A stretch of DNA of 64,000 nt from Branchiostoma floridae (GCF_000003815.2 NC_049982.1:22279936-22343935); one strand, 5' to 3'. Shown: positions 38,920 to 53,900, counted from the first letter of the stretch. The notes: generated from the sequence alone by a model not told the origin. Translations and numbers: made by a program.

Positions 38920-41900
38920 TAGACTTCCGTAGGAATGGCCGGGTTGTGTTTATATTACGGGCGGGCGGGCGGACTCTACGCCGCCCCCGCTGAATCTTGC
39001 ATCTGCGCCCGGCAATGACGCCGGTCACGGTAAGTTGGGTGAATTTTCATGGTGTTGCGGTTGCTATGCTTTCGTCCGTGTTACCATGCGTTTTATTACT
39101 ACTTCAAATCCATTCTATAGTATAAGGCATAATTTAAACAAAGAAAATTGCGGGGCAAAGGACGCCAGTTTGAAGTTTACCATGTAATGCCCAGCGTACT
39201 ACCGATATCGATAAATTCGCCACGTCCGTCAAGCGCTGGTATGGACCTAGTTCATTTACAGAATGACGAGAATATAAGGAGTTTGCTATTTGAGAGAACA
39301 CGTTTATCAAAACACGTAGGTTGCAATTGAGTGTGTGTGTGTGTGTGTAAAAAAAGGCAAGGATAATTGTCCGGGTTGTGTCTGTAAACGGTGGCCACTG
39401 CTCCGTCCCAAGCGTGACCCGGGAGTGACGGTAACTCCTTCGATCTTTGCTCACCTAAGGTTTAGTTTTAGCATGTTGGGTGAATATAATATATAGACAA
39501 ATATATAGTTCAGAAAGAATTAAAACGGTGGTTTCAATGCCGAGCTCCAGCGTGAGAATGGCCGACAGAAAAGCTCAGGTATTGTTAACTTGGTAAGCGG
39601 AGAACAATGGGGGGAGGAGAAAAGGCGCGCATATCAAAGGAGCAAGTTCGCGTCAAAAAATAGCTCCACTTGGAGCGATCAAAACAAACGTAATCCCCGC
39701 CTACAACGGCGTAAACCAATCAGCTATTGTTGCCAGTAGTGAAATGGATGATTGACATTGATTTCCTCATCCATATGCATGATTTGCGAGTGAGGATTTT
39801 TGAGGGCCTTTTTGACCACCGTGGATTACCCAAGCTTTCTTTGAGCGGCTGATCACTGGTATGGGACATACAATTTTTAATTTTTCGTTGGATACCTGAG
39901 TGATAAAAATGTTGTAGAATCTTTTTCAACATGTTCTCCTTATTTCTGCTACAATAGAAAACTGTGCTTGACCCAAACCTAAAAGGGCAGTTTTCAGGAG
40001 CACAACATTTATTTTGGAAGTCCTAAGCAGAAGATTCCTAGTGAGAAGTAACCATTAATACTGTAGTGTCTTAGTACAGAAGTAGAGTTTGGCTTGAGTT
40101 TGCACACCTGTTAACTGTGAGAGAAAACTGAGCCTGTTGCTATGTGTGGTGTTTATATCTGACTGACAAGCTTCACTCCACATCCCTGAGACTGGACTCA
40201 AGAGGTGATCCACTGTTTACCATGGATGGGAGACAGTTGCTACCAAAGGTACACATGGATCTGTTTGAAGGTTTACTTTCTACATTTATATGAGACATGG
40301 ATCTACATGTATTCTTGGTTATCCATACACTTTCATATAGCATTCTATGTTTTTATATAATATTCATTAGCAAATGTAACAAAGTACACTACACAGACTC
40401 TTAGGCAGTGTTGCTAACATTGGAGTCTACAAGAAGGGACAGACAAAAACACAGGAATGGTGATATAACGTTAGACATACAGCATCTGTAGTCTCTATCA
40501 CAACCAGAGGAGTATCTCAACTGTTGAGTTTATTGAACTAAACTGGTTCAAGATCTTTCTTTTTCTCTTTTTTTTTTCTCTCCCTCTGTCTCTGTTTCTA
40601 AGTCCTGGAGTATGAAATTATAAGTGTCTTCACTTTATTTGTTGTAAGTCAGTACTGAAAATGCACCTTCAGACATTTACTTACTGTTGTAGGTTCTGAG
40701 CTGGCTGCACATGCAGGTTGACAGGTTCTTCCAGGTATGGCAGATGAATGGCTGACTCTAGGTAACGTTGACCACTACAGCCTCAGCAACTAATTTGCCA
40801 AGAGTTTAGGATGTTGGAGTTTTCTTTTACCTGTTAGGCGGCATTACTGGTTGTATAAAAGAAAACTCCAATATCCTGTGCTCTACCAACCTGATGAAAT
40901 AAGTTTTGGGCACCAGAAATTTTAATCTAGATGTTCTTAATACAGAAAACAGCAGCAAAACTGCCATACACACCAGTGGAGGCCGGCATCCCACGATTTG
41001 GACCAGCGTTGGGGGTGATGCAGAATTTACACAGACAGTCCCTCCCATTGAACGTCACTCTGTCTCCTGGAGGGAAGGGTTGCCTGGAAAAGAATAAGAA
41101 GACATCAGTAGATTCCAGGGAAAGGTGCTTGGAAGAGAAGAACAGGAAGATGTCTGTTTTTTCAGCATGTTTCAGTATGTTTGTTTGTGTGTCTGGTATT
41201 GACTTGGCTCCAAATTTGTTCCCAGGCTATGTTGGCAGGGGTAGAAAACTTATTCCGTGGGCATGCAGGAAATGAAGTCAGGCATCCAAGATTGGCATAT
41301 TCAAGAGAGTGGAGCATTCAATGTGTGAATTGGACATTATGATGTTATACTTTTTGTGACTTGCCAAAACTCACAAAGTATGAGATGTTCAATTTCTTTT
41401 CATTACATGCTTTGTACAGAGGATCGCTTAAGGCTAAAGTCCTATTGGCAATGACATTCCTATGCAATGTCTAATTTATTTCTAATTTCCTCTTAAGCCT
41501 CCCTGTGCTAGGGACCAACCTGCAGTACTGGGAAGGTTAATACTAATGTTGAGCCTTGTTCTTCTTGCATGATCATGACAAGCAAACATGTTTTTCTGAA
41601 GGCCCCTATTGCCTATTACACCTGTGAAAAGGGCATGGGTGACACTTTGTCAAAGAAATACAACCCAACCCTGGAGTCCTGCTTCACTGCTATAGAATAG
41701 TCCATGACAAAAAAGGTTGAGCTAGACTTTTTTCAGCCCTTTGTAGTTTTTTCTTGGTAGTGTAAGCTAAACACCATAGATGACAAACCTACAAATGCTC
41801 ATTACCTACATTGCGTGTAATAGTAGCATAATACTTGTTTATCCTTTCTATTTATGAAGTGGTTTATAAATTTCCAGACATAAAATTTACTTCTCAAGAA

Positions 41901-44900
41901 CCCTTAAAATGAATACTCACCTGGTATGAATGACCAAAGATTACAGGTATGAACATGTTTATTTTGGAACAAATGACTTTACTTTACTTCTTTTGTTAGT
42001 TTGTTTGTTTTAGCTGTTGTATTCTACATTGAGACAATGGAAAGCTTTCCTGTGTTTAAGACACCTCAGCAAACACTATTAGCCATCAGCTGAAACTGCT
42101 ACATTGTTGATGTGAAAGTTTCCCACACACCTATTCATCAATCTAGGTCACCCATGCAATGTCTCTACACAGAGATCGTCAATCTTATCCTCATGATGAT
42201 AGGGGTGATGTTGGCATAGGGGATTATCTTACAAGATTACTTTCATTGCTACATTCTGCTTTACAATCAATGTGTGAAATACCGTAAACCCGTACAAGTG
42301 ATCGACACTACTTAAGGACCACCTGGCCATTAATACAGTAGTGTCCAGCTCTACATAAGGACCACCTGGCCAATGTGACCACTTTTAGGTGGTCTCTAAG
42401 CTAGTTTTCCCATTGACACAGGAATTAAGGATCCTGTCTATAATGACCACCTGTCCTCATACATGTAAAGCAGATTTTCTTGGTCTCCTGAATGGTCTTC
42501 TTGTTATACAGCCCTTTTAAAGAAATAAATACCTTTTGACAATCTTTGCAATAATGGTCGTGCTAGTAAAATATTTTGGTTGCTCTTTCCTAGTCGCTAC
42601 AACCGCCCACCCCCACCCCAACCGGCCCTAGTGGAACTTGAGAAAGCAGTGTCCATTCACATACAAGTTTCCTAGGAAGAAACCCAACCCTGCGCTTATA
42701 CTAAACACCCACTTACCCTGACCGGCGGGCATGCTTGACCTATCTCGACCATCCCCACAAAATGCCATGTGAGCATTCCCCAACACTGAAAAAAAAGGTT
42801 TAAGCCCCAATTTCCGGGCATAGATCGCTGTACTTTCTGGTACTTTTGCAAATCCAGTGGGAGCCGATGTGCTCCCTACAATGTAAACAATTTCATGCAC
42901 ACAGTTTTCATCTCACTGGTTAACTTGTTTGTCCTACAAATGCTGTATCTATACCGATGACCTGTTACTAGTGAGGAGGGGACACTATGGAACACATAAT
43001 AAAGCAAGTTTTAGACTTAAGTACTAACATCATGGTTCCATACTTTGTTAAATAATGCACAGCCTAATAGTTAAATTTGTCATTGTGTGTTCCAAACATG
43101 TGCTACTGGCTATATTTGACTTATTGGTCTAGTATTATCGGAACTTTTGTGAACTTTTGAAGTATTGTGAAGACCATAACTGTTATGATCAATCAACACT
43201 AAAATAATAAAGCGTGTTATAGACAATGCCTTTTTTGTCTGTGTTGGTCTATCCAATGCGGCGAAATAAATACACACAACAACAAACTGAACACAAAGAA
43301 TTCTTAACACCTGTGTTTGGGTGCAAACTTCTCTACAGGCCAGTTTCAATGCCTTTCCTGACCCGAGACTGGTGACAAACGTTGCCCCACCCCCACCATC
43401 TCAACACAATGACTACCTCGCCAATGTGACAATTTTTTGGCAATCCCTTATACAATTTTTTTTTAATAAGAATCCAGTCAATAGTAAGCACCTGGCCAAA
43501 TGGACCAGATAATATTGGTCCCACAAGTGGTCTTCTTGGGCAGTTTTGTCTACCTAGAAGATGACCACTGTGCTTTGCCATGAGTAACTAAAACACTAAG
43601 GAAACTTACCAGGTCCTGTACCCTTTACAGTTCCTAAGAGCTGAGCACATATTTACCTGCATCGTGAGCAGACAAAGCACTTCTGGTGGTAGGTCTTCCC
43701 CAGGGCGGTGACCACCTCCCCCTCCACGTAGTCTCCGCAGCCGTGGCACTTGGTGCCGAACATCTCCTGGTAGTCCCGTGTGCAGTAGTACATCCCATCC
43801 TTCACGAAGAACCCGTCCGTGGCCAGCTGACGGCGGCAAACTGAACAGGAGAGAGAATTGATGACAATTTCAGCGAGCTGACGCTCGAAATCCATGGCTG
43901 TTGGTGTGCACAGCTTAGCAAATTCCAATAACGGATTCTGAGCTGAGTCCAACAGTTATTTCTTCAGCCCAGTGGTTCTCACAGGTCCTTGCATAATCTT
44001 GTTGTGTAAAACCTGGCCAGTCCGCGCTGCTTCCCTAACAGTTGTCTTTGCGGACATCTTAAACCCATCCCAAGAAAGCAACTGTCATGGTTGTCTCGTC
44101 TGGAGTAACCACTTGTACTCCACGTGGAAGATTCAATGGGGGTGGGAGTGGTCACAGAGTGCCACCAGAGTAACCACATGGACTCCTCTTGTAAAGGCCA
44201 CAGATAGATTTTCCTTGATACTAATGTACAGAGGTTGAGTCATACTCCATTCAGATGGGTAGGGAGCTCTGATACAGTTAGAAGGTCTGCATGATTCTGC
44301 ACCAGTTTGACAAGGAGTCAGAACATCCCAAAATCTGACCATGTGACAAACTCTGTCTAATCCCAGGGGGGAAGCTGGGGGAACGCTTCAGTCCCCCTGA
44401 ATACAAGGCGGCTTTTCAGGACAGGTAAACCCTTTAGTCCTGTAAATGGCCTGTACAAATGCCTCCTAGATCAGGTTTCCTGGCCAGGCCTTTACCTGCT
44501 GCCACTGGGCAGTCCGCTGAGTTAGGCAGGGTGGAAGGAAGTGTTTAGTTAGGTAAAAATGCTCCTTCTTTATACATCTTAAACCTTAAACCTTAAATGT
44601 ATCTTATCTTCACTTAAGTAAAGTAGATCAAACTAAAGAAATGCTTGAGAAGAAACATTTTCGATAGGTTGAAGTGCAATGCGGTTTCGCTGTGGCTGGC
44701 TTTTGCAGCCAACCACACCTCATTATCCATACTCTTCTTGATAAATGTGTTGGCTTCTATGGGTTTTTAGAGAATGCAAAGATGTGGTTTTCACAAAAGC
44801 CATAAATTAACAAAAGTCTTTCAATGATACTCATGACACAAACCTTCCTCTTCTCGATAAATGTGTTGGGCTCTAAGGCTTTTTCGAGAATGCAAAGATG

Positions 44901-47900
44901 TGGTTTTCACAAAAGCAGTGAATCAACAAAATTGTTTCAATGATACTCATGACACAAACCATCAGCATGAAGACAAAACACTTTTTTCATCAAACAACAG
45001 ACTTAAGGCTGCCTCTTACGTGAAAAAAAAAACATTCTTGTTCAAACATTCCTACTGCAAGGGAAGGATTCCAAAAGACAATTGCAACAGGAGACTTACC
45101 TTGAATATACGAAGCTGTATGGTCTGTAGTGCCACTTTAAAAGCATGGCATGGAAATCAACTTACTAAAGCAAATAAACTATAGCTGTCGGTTTTATCAA
45201 CTACCACTTGTGCCACCAGCAGGAACAATAAATCTACCTGGTGGTTCATTTTCTTTCAACACAAACTGTCTGGACTGAAGAAGGTCTAAGTTGAAAAGTG
45301 CAATTTGCACTTTGCTACTTGGGCCTTGTTGAAGCACCCAGAAAGTGAGTATGCTAACTGTGAAAACGTCCATTGCAAAAGTAGATTTAATGAAAAATAT
45401 TCTTAAGCAAACAGAGTCTGTTGTCACTGATGAAAGACAGTGGACTAAATGTCTATTTTTTCAAGCAACTTTTCGTATCTTATTTATTACCTTGATGACT
45501 AAACTGTCCTTCATTGACATAATCTTTTACAGAAATACGGATTTACTTCTGAGTTCTGACCCAACCATGTAATCAGCACTGGTACATGTTTCACAAATGC
45601 AGTACAAATACGCAAATTGTATATATCGACTAAGTCTTGAACAAATCATGTGGGCTTGGTCACGATTTCGTAATTAAATCTTCTTTCTTTAGGATAAGTT
45701 GAAATCATACCAAGCATCACAATGTCTTATTGTATTGGCCAATAACTTTTAACAGATTTCCTGACAATTTTGTTTATGCATCTTTAAAGGAGAAGTCAGT
45801 CATTTATTTCTATAGGCCTGTCTGGTTCAGTTAAACTGCTGGCTTCTGCACTGTTAACTGAGGTTTACCACAACTTCGGAAGACATTATTTCTGCTTGTG
45901 AAGAGAAAAAGCAAAAGGAAACTGAATAATCAAAGACAAGCCCTTGCTGGCTGATATTGCTAGAGTGCAAGAATGGGTTGGTTTTGTTCGGCTGGTATAT
46001 CTGAACCCAGGCAAACCACTTAGGTATCCATCTAGTGACTGATGGTCAAACTGCAGCCAACCCTACAGTAAAAACACTGGCCGATATGTGGAGCATGCTG
46101 GGACCTTGACCTAGGGTTCCTCCTGATGAAAATAAGTTGACCGGTACTCAATCATGCAGCACATGATGCAGTACAAGAGCAGTTTTACACTCCTGTTACT
46201 GCATAATGGCTAAAACCAACCCAAACCTTAATGAGAATCTGTGAGCAGACCGATTTAAGTTTTTCATGAAGAAAGACTCAAGCAAACAAAATCAAACTTT
46301 ACTAGAAAAATATGTCACTGATCATAAACTTTGGCTATAGTCATTATGATTTAGACATCATTCAATATTACAAATGTATCACCATCATGATGATAAAAGA
46401 AATTGTACCCTTGACATAATTTGAGCACATGTAATTTGCAGTCAGCGGATCAGTGCAGCAGTGTGCCACTTGCGGATAGTGAGTAAGTGCAGTTATAGAT
46501 GTCATAAAAATAATGAATTTTGCGGACAATATTTTATTTGATTACTGACTAAGTGCTCTTGCAATAGAAAGTAAAACATCTCCAGACAATCTGTTTCTTT
46601 ATTGAATTTGTGCCCATAAAAGTTGCTTATTAATATATTGTAACAAATGGCAGGGCATAATTGGAGTATGAGACCTTAAGAATCCATTTCTCTCAGTCTC
46701 TAATATCCCATTTCCACTAGGACGGCGCTCTCTCTGCGACCTAAAATTTGATAGATCGCTCAATGAATTCGATAGAAAAGAAACAAATCTTTTTACACTT
46801 TGGGTGTTTCGTTGTCTTCTCAGCCACACTTTTACATATCATATGATATACAGAGTGTGAAAGCGAAGGATACGTCATATTCTATTTAGGTCGCAGTGAG
46901 AACGCAGCACTAGCGGAAAGGGGGCCTAACTGTACAAATATCTGTCGGTAGTTTGTTCCACAGTTCTACTATAGTATAATGGGATAGTAAATAGAGCCTT
47001 ACCTCTGCAGACGAAGCAGGTGATGTGGAAGTGCTTGTCCTGCACCCTGAGCACCTCCCCTGCACAGGGCTGTCGACAGGTGTAACAGGTGATCTTGGGC
47101 TTCTGGGCTTCAGCTGGGGGGAACCAAAACAACAAAGTTAGCGTGTGGAATGGCTGTTCAGTAAATACATGTGCAATGTGTTTCTGCTACTTTCTTTAGA
47201 CAGCCTCTCGATAAGTGTCATTAACAGTCGAAGCAGTATTTTTCTCATCTACCTTTTTATCACCCATTGAAAGCTGTAAGTTAGTCAGAGCTTTCTTTTA
47301 AGCTGCCTATAACTTTTAACTATCTATGGTCTCGGTTTTCTCTGCATTTGACAGGTATGGGAAAATGTGCACCAGAAAGTTCAACAAAAGGCAAAAGAAC
47401 ATGAAAGTGAGTGTTTGTTATTGTTAAAGCTATTTATCAGATTGAAAGTATAGCAATTCATAGTGTGATACTATCACTTTTTTGTACTCGGAATGCCACA
47501 TAGGATTCATCATAGATTACATGTAATTCTGCCAGAGTGTCCTTTAAAAGATTAAATCAACATTACCTAAGTGCAATAACTCAAAGTGTGTTGTAAAAAG
47601 GGTGAGCATAATGGACATTAGTGTTATAGTTCATTTACATATTTTCTTCATGTAGCATTAAATGATGACAATTCAGGTAAACTCGCAATATGCTAAGGAA
47701 ATAATGATTAATCATTCAATGGTCATTATTTCCAGCAAATTTTTCAAGTAAACTAAACCTTTTAGATTTTGCAATGATGGGCAGAAACTGAGGGTGTTCC
47801 TAATTATAAGGTACAGCAAAACTTTACTGTGCTTTTACTTTATGCCTTTTGCTGGCTTGGGTCCAGTGTAATCTAAGCACTGCCAACATTACTGTTCAAG

Positions 47901-50900
47901 ACTGTTTAATGTTCGAACTTAGACAGGAAAAGTAAATACTATTATTTGTACATAACCTAAGTCACTATTTAGTGCTAAATACTATGGAACAACTTGTTCT
48001 TACCGTGTTCTTAGTTCAAAGACAAGTGAAATTCCATGTAGTAAAACTATCACTCCGATGTCAAACTTTAGAAGTAGTTTCTTTCTTTCCTAGTATCAAG
48101 GCATTTTGACATCTATACCGAAAGAACTGAGCAAGCTATCATCTGTGAAAGCACACCACCAGAATTCACCCTGAGGTTAAAGATACATGAATCTTAGCCA
48201 GGTTTAAAGGAATGTCCTCTGTAAACTTTTCTACCATCTGTGTGAAAACTAAGAGAGCAACACTTCCCCAAGGACACAAGTAACAGTTGGTAGAGACATT
48301 TCTGCTTTCCTGACACATTTCACAACCCTTGAGTAAACCCCAGACTTCCTCTCCATGGAAAACACATGTTGATCTTCATACATTTCTGGAATAATCTTGA
48401 GTTAGAAGGCCCCACAGAACACAAACAATCCGAATCAAAGTAGGTTTTGTTACCTGCATGAATGACCTTTTTGGCATGTCTGTCTGTATCTGTCTGTCTG
48501 TCTGTGTAGTTTCCAGATTTGTGAAGTTGGTATAACTTAAGAACCTCTGCATAGTTTACAATGATATCTGGTATGTTTAAGATGTTGGAAAGATGAAGGT
48601 CAAGGTCAATTTTGGCCCCCTGGTGTGTGACCTTAGTGTTGCAGTATAAATTCCAGTTTTAGTATCTTGGGCATGCTACATGTATGGTCTTGTTAAACTA
48701 AAAGATTGTTATTACCTCCATGATGTAGTTTCTAACTTTAAAATTTAAATTCACTAAAGTGCAGGTAATACTTCTGGCCTTTGTAGCCAGCAATAGTACA
48801 AGCTAAACCAAGTAGCAATTTTGTTCTATTCTATGAGAATACTTCCTTCACACACTATCCATTGCCAAGAACTTCAAGTTAGAGTAATTACCAAGATTTA
48901 CTACATGTATCTGCATACTACTGAAAAGCTATCATGTGAAGTAAATCTGCCTGGATTTCACATAGACTGAAATTGCCAGTATTTTGACATGTGCAACACT
49001 TCAAGGATGTTACAGATGTCAGCATTCCATGTTCAAGGTCAATGTAAAATCCAATCACTCTGGCAACAGCAAAAATGCTGTGAATAGATTCCATCACGCT
49101 GGTAAATCACTGGATATCAAAGTTCATTATCAAAACCAAAACATGTTCTTTTACCTGAATCAACATTTCAGTGACCATCTGTCACCTTCCTCACGTAATA
49201 TTGACTGCATCTCGTAGTATTGGCTGGGATTTTTACTGGCTCGCTCTGCTTGGAGAATTGTAGATGCAGTCAGTATTAGCCCGAGGAAGGTAAAACTCCC
49301 AGCCACTACTATTCCCTGCAACCTAACCTCTGCTTGGAGGATAATTCCCACTGCAGCTACATCATGCAGTTGTAATGCCAACTGAGTATACATGGGGGGG
49401 GAGGGTATAAACTCAGTCATGTTTGGGATTATATAATATTCTTTGCAGCGACACCTGGCTGCAGTACAAAGAATAACCAGTCAGTATTATATTAAAAAAA
49501 ACAGTCACATAATCTCAGCCTGAATAAGAAAACGGATGGTTGTGTACAAAGGGCACGAATGCCTTTTAATCCCTTTGACGTCACACTACCCGTCATTAAA
49601 CTTTTCTGGTGTACTTGAACTGAAGGTTCCAGAATGCCTGATGGGTTACTTGTGGACACCAGTTTTGTAGAAGAGTACATATTGTATTTGAGCAAAGCAA
49701 GAGTGATGAATGATGACTATTACTGCTAACTCAATGAAAAACTGAGCATATTAATTTTACTATACATCAAATGCCACAGCCGTAACATATCGAGACAGGT
49801 TTCTGGGGCATTATATCAAGAATTGGTACTGCAAATATGGGAGATACAATAATAAGTTAACATTCATTCAGAGCGTCACAGTTAAAACAAGATTGGCAAT
49901 GGAAAAGAATACATTGCCTGGCGACGATGAGTGTTGTAGGGTTTTTTGACCGGTGCAAAATGTGGAAATAGCATTGGAATGATTGGCAGGTAGGTGCGCA
50001 TGCATAGATTAGAAAGTCCCTGTCCTACTAACCCTGGCACCTAGCCCACATGTAACATAAACTACAGCCAGCAGAAATGTACTATCCCTGGTACAACACA
50101 AACCTACGGCCAGCACTACAGTGTGTAGTGGAGAATAAAAAAAGGAAGAACCAACTGTTTACAGCACTTCAGTCCTTGAGTGACTTTCTTGCACCTAATC
50201 CACATGGCTGTCCTAGTTCGTAATATTCCAGTACTTGGGATACATGCAACTTGTCGATTGAACTTTCCACACAATGGACGTCCTAACCACCCAAAGCAAT
50301 AACAGTATAACGTTAACTGAAATCGGGAATCGACTGAAACCTTCGTCATGTATCGCACTATCTCTGGCACAATTCACTAGCCCACCTGTAACTAAAAACT
50401 ACAGCCAAGAGAAATGTACTATTCCTGGTACATGTAACGAACCAGCCCTCAGGAATGGAATGCACTGCTATCAGCTATCTGTACATGTATCAGCAATTAA
50501 GGGTAATGCACTTCCGCTAATTCTATAATGTACACACAACAGGGTTATTGTGAGGAGTATAGTGGAAAAGAAAAAAAATTAAGAACCAACTGTTTCCAAA
50601 GTTCAGTACTTGAAGATTTCCTTTAATAACTTTCTTGCACCTAATCCAAACGAATGTCCTACTCAGCAATGTCCCAGTCATTTGGATAACTGGACGGTTG
50701 AACTGTCCACACAATTGATGTCTTCGCTACCCACAGCAATAATAGTCGATGCAAGAATCTCCCTCTGGCTTTTACCTCCGTCACTGATACAGTATAGCAT
50801 CCACTAGCTGCCACGAGGCGAGCCAAATGGTATATTTGTTGTGCTCAGTCTGCAAAACCTCTAGGAATTATACAGGCACGTGTCAAAAGGAATGCCGGAC

Positions 50901-53900
50901 CTTGGGAATGTTTGGAATTCTGCATTCCCGACCTACATTCAGCCTGCATTCCCGACCTACATTCAGCCTGCATTCCCGACCTACATTCAGCCTGCATTCT
51001 CGACCTACATTCAGCCTGAATTCCCGACCCACATTCAGCCTGCATTCCTGACCTACATTCAGCCTGCATTCCCGACCTACATTCAGCCTGCATTCCTGAC
51101 CTACATTCAGCCTGCATTCCCGACCTACTTTCAGCCTGCATTCCCGACCTACATTCAGGCTGCATTCCTGACCTACATTCAGCCTGCATTCCCGACCTAC
51201 TTTCAGCCTGCATTCCCGACCTACTTTCAGCCTGCATTCCCGACCTACATTCAGCCTGCATTCCCGACTTACATTCAGCCTGCATTCCCGACATACATTC
51301 AGCCAGCATTCCCGACATACAAACATGTAGAATTAGCCTGCATTCATGACCAAATCTTTGGATGTAGTAAGATTCCCCATGCCATGTGTAAGATATTCTG
51401 ATCACCTTTGAGTTGGGAGCATTGGTTCTTTTACATTAACGTTACAGTATCTACTCCATTAGGGTACAGATTGCAAATAAATTACACCGAACACTCTGCA
51501 CAAACACGATGTCCCTGGAATGCAAGATTGTAAGAATGTGTCCTGAAGAGTTTCCTGACACAGCAGAATTTGAAAGATGTTACTATTGTATTGGATTATA
51601 TCATATCAATAGGCTAGGATAATACCAGTGGCTGGCTTGATGGCCCACCACACATGACCTTGCATTTGTTGAATTCATTTTACATTGGACACAGAATATT
51701 TTTCTTTGTAACTCTGAATATGATTACCATTTGCCATCATTCAAGATCAGGACCTTGACAGGAAGTATTTTCTGTCTACCTGTGGTGTATGACTTGAACA
51801 AGTCAGAACTCACAGTTCATGGGTGATAGACATTTATCAGGAAGCCAATGATACTGGAATTTGTGTTTGTGTGTGTATTAGTACTAGTGTGTGACCTTGA
51901 TATATAAGTCTTTCCTAACTTTTCTACCTAAGACATAATATGATAGAGCTTGAAAAATTACATTAGGCTCGGGTTATGGTTACCTTTTGCCATCGTTCAA
52001 GATTATGACCTCTGCATGAAGTATTTTCTGTCTACCTATGTTGTATGGCTTGAACAAGCATATCTTTTATAACATACCAACGAAGTTAACGTGATCAATA
52101 CCTTGTCTGTCTGTATGACTATGAGGTTTGATATCATGTCCTTCAGTCACAACTGTGTTGGGCATTGATACAAGAGGAAATTACTTTAAATCAATGCTGT
52201 GATTTTTGTATGTTTTATATGGCTGTATGTACCAGTGTGTGACCTTGATATAAATTTAGTATATGCCATGAAAAATTACATTTGGCTCTGAACATAATTT
52301 CCATTTGCCATTATTACCTTAATATTTCCTGTCTGCCCATGGTATATGACTTTGCCTATCAATTGACCTGAGCTGACCCAAGCAACCGACCTGATCCCAC
52401 CTTTCTGGAATATGTCCCAAATTCCATTTCACATTCGTCTAGGCAAACATTTCATACATGCGTATGAACATGCAGGCTATCATTCCATAAATGCCTGCGG
52501 ACATGCCAGGCTAACATTCCATACCTGCCCGATCGAAACATGCCTCTACGATTCCTATAATTTATGGCATTCCCTATCAGTTGACTTGAGTTGACCCAAC
52601 CATCCCCCTGATCCCACATGCAAAGGATTTCCAGTACTGCCTGTAAATTTCAATCTGGCTGTGTTTGTGTGATTGTATTTTATACATGATGTTGATTTAT
52701 GCATACGATGTTGTGTGTTTGTGTGACACTGTGTGTACCAGTGTGTGATCTTGATATACCTTTAGTATATCCAATAAAAATTACATTTGGCTCTGAATAT
52801 TACCATTTGCCATCATTCAAGATTATGACCTTAATATGTAACATTTCCTGTCTACCTGTGGTATATGGCTATCAGTCTATCCTGTCTACCTGTGGTATAT
52901 TGTTATCCCTATCAGTTGACCTGAGTTGACCCAACCATCCCCCTGATACCAGCTTTCTAGGACATGACCCAAATTCCATTTCACATTCCTCGATGCTAAC
53001 ATTCCATACAATACATGCCTGTGGAAACATGCCTAGCATGCCTGTGGAAACATGCCTGTGCAATTCCTAGAATTTTTGCAGACTGAATCTAATATATACC
53101 ATTTGGCTTGCCCCTGAGGCGTCGCCAAAAAAGATACAACAAAGCTGCATTTTATAATATACACTGTACATGTATACCAACAGTTACTGAGAACGTGGGG
53201 ACACATTATTTTTGCTGGTAGTATTTGCAAAATTATAAATTCTATGATTGTATGAATCTATATTCAATTTCTCCGAATATAAAGCATTAAGCACCCCATA
53301 GAATGAATATGCCACTAACTACATTAATCCTTGTTAAGATGCAAACTACCCTTCATTGTGTTACAATACCATCAGGATCCTATAACGTGCACAATGTCTC
53401 GTAATGCAATTTCTTCAGCGTAATCAAAGGCTTTTAATGTCGTCAGACAGTGGCAGCCTAATGTCCCTCCCAGTGGTAAATTGGCATGCACAATGACGGT
53501 AACCCTGCAACTAGTAACCATAGTGACACGAGATTGGATCATGAATTTTGAATGAGGTCCACACCAGTTATGACCTAATTGTCTGTACTGAACGCATGGC
53601 TTGTTGGCTATACTGCAAAACACACAATAATAAATACCAAAATTGTACAGTACACTGCAACAATGTTACATCTGTGGCCAAGGGAATAGTAATTCATAAT
53701 TCTACCCCATGTGAGTAGCACCAAAAGTGAAATAATATGAATATACATCATAAATCATATATGGAGTATGGTTATGTGAATGACCATGTCATGGCTTTAA
53801 TTTTGTGAGTGAAACTTAAAGTTAAAAAAGTAATGCTGAATCACACAAGATTAAAGTCTAAATTTGTATTCGTCACTTTCTGTAACACTGCAGTGTAACT

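Larger units (their letters stand above)
37430..39700 (+). promoter_or_regulatory. CpG-dense block with start-site motifs
   Basis: CpG-rich spots (GCTCCGCCCACAATTCGGCC; GCGGGCGGGCGGAC; GACGCCGGTCACGG) in an otherwise CpG-poor window. CCAAGATGGCGGC at 37900 (plus orientation) is a YY1-type start-site motif. Three plus-strand ATG segments end at donors: MASFVNKRENRF...PLS at 38343, MTPVT at 39014 (G|GTAAGT) and MADRKAQ at 39558 (CAG|GTATTG). These look like first exons of a nested plus-strand transcript, but no downstream exon was identified. An enhancer or an unannotated promoter for abLIM are alternatives. Confidence 0.4.
36271..40973. other. abLIM intron 4 beyond the internal promoter
   Basis: Contains a MITE at 36514, the CpG-dense block 37430-39700 and a Penelope-type repeat at 40852. 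No abLIM exon seen. Confidence 0.65.
41084..43656. other. abLIM intron 3
   Basis: About 2.6 kb with two degraded CAGTCAAA-family copies (42285-42520, 43404-43565). Nothing coding recognised. Confidence 0.65.

Noticed and set aside
43606-43839. Minus-strand frame MPPSAGHGRVLREG...
   Set aside because: Frame-shifted shadow of the LIM1/LIM2 exon.
50845-51405. Overlapping long frames on both strands
   Set aside because: Produced by the 24-bp minisatellite; no start or splice context, low-complexity translation.
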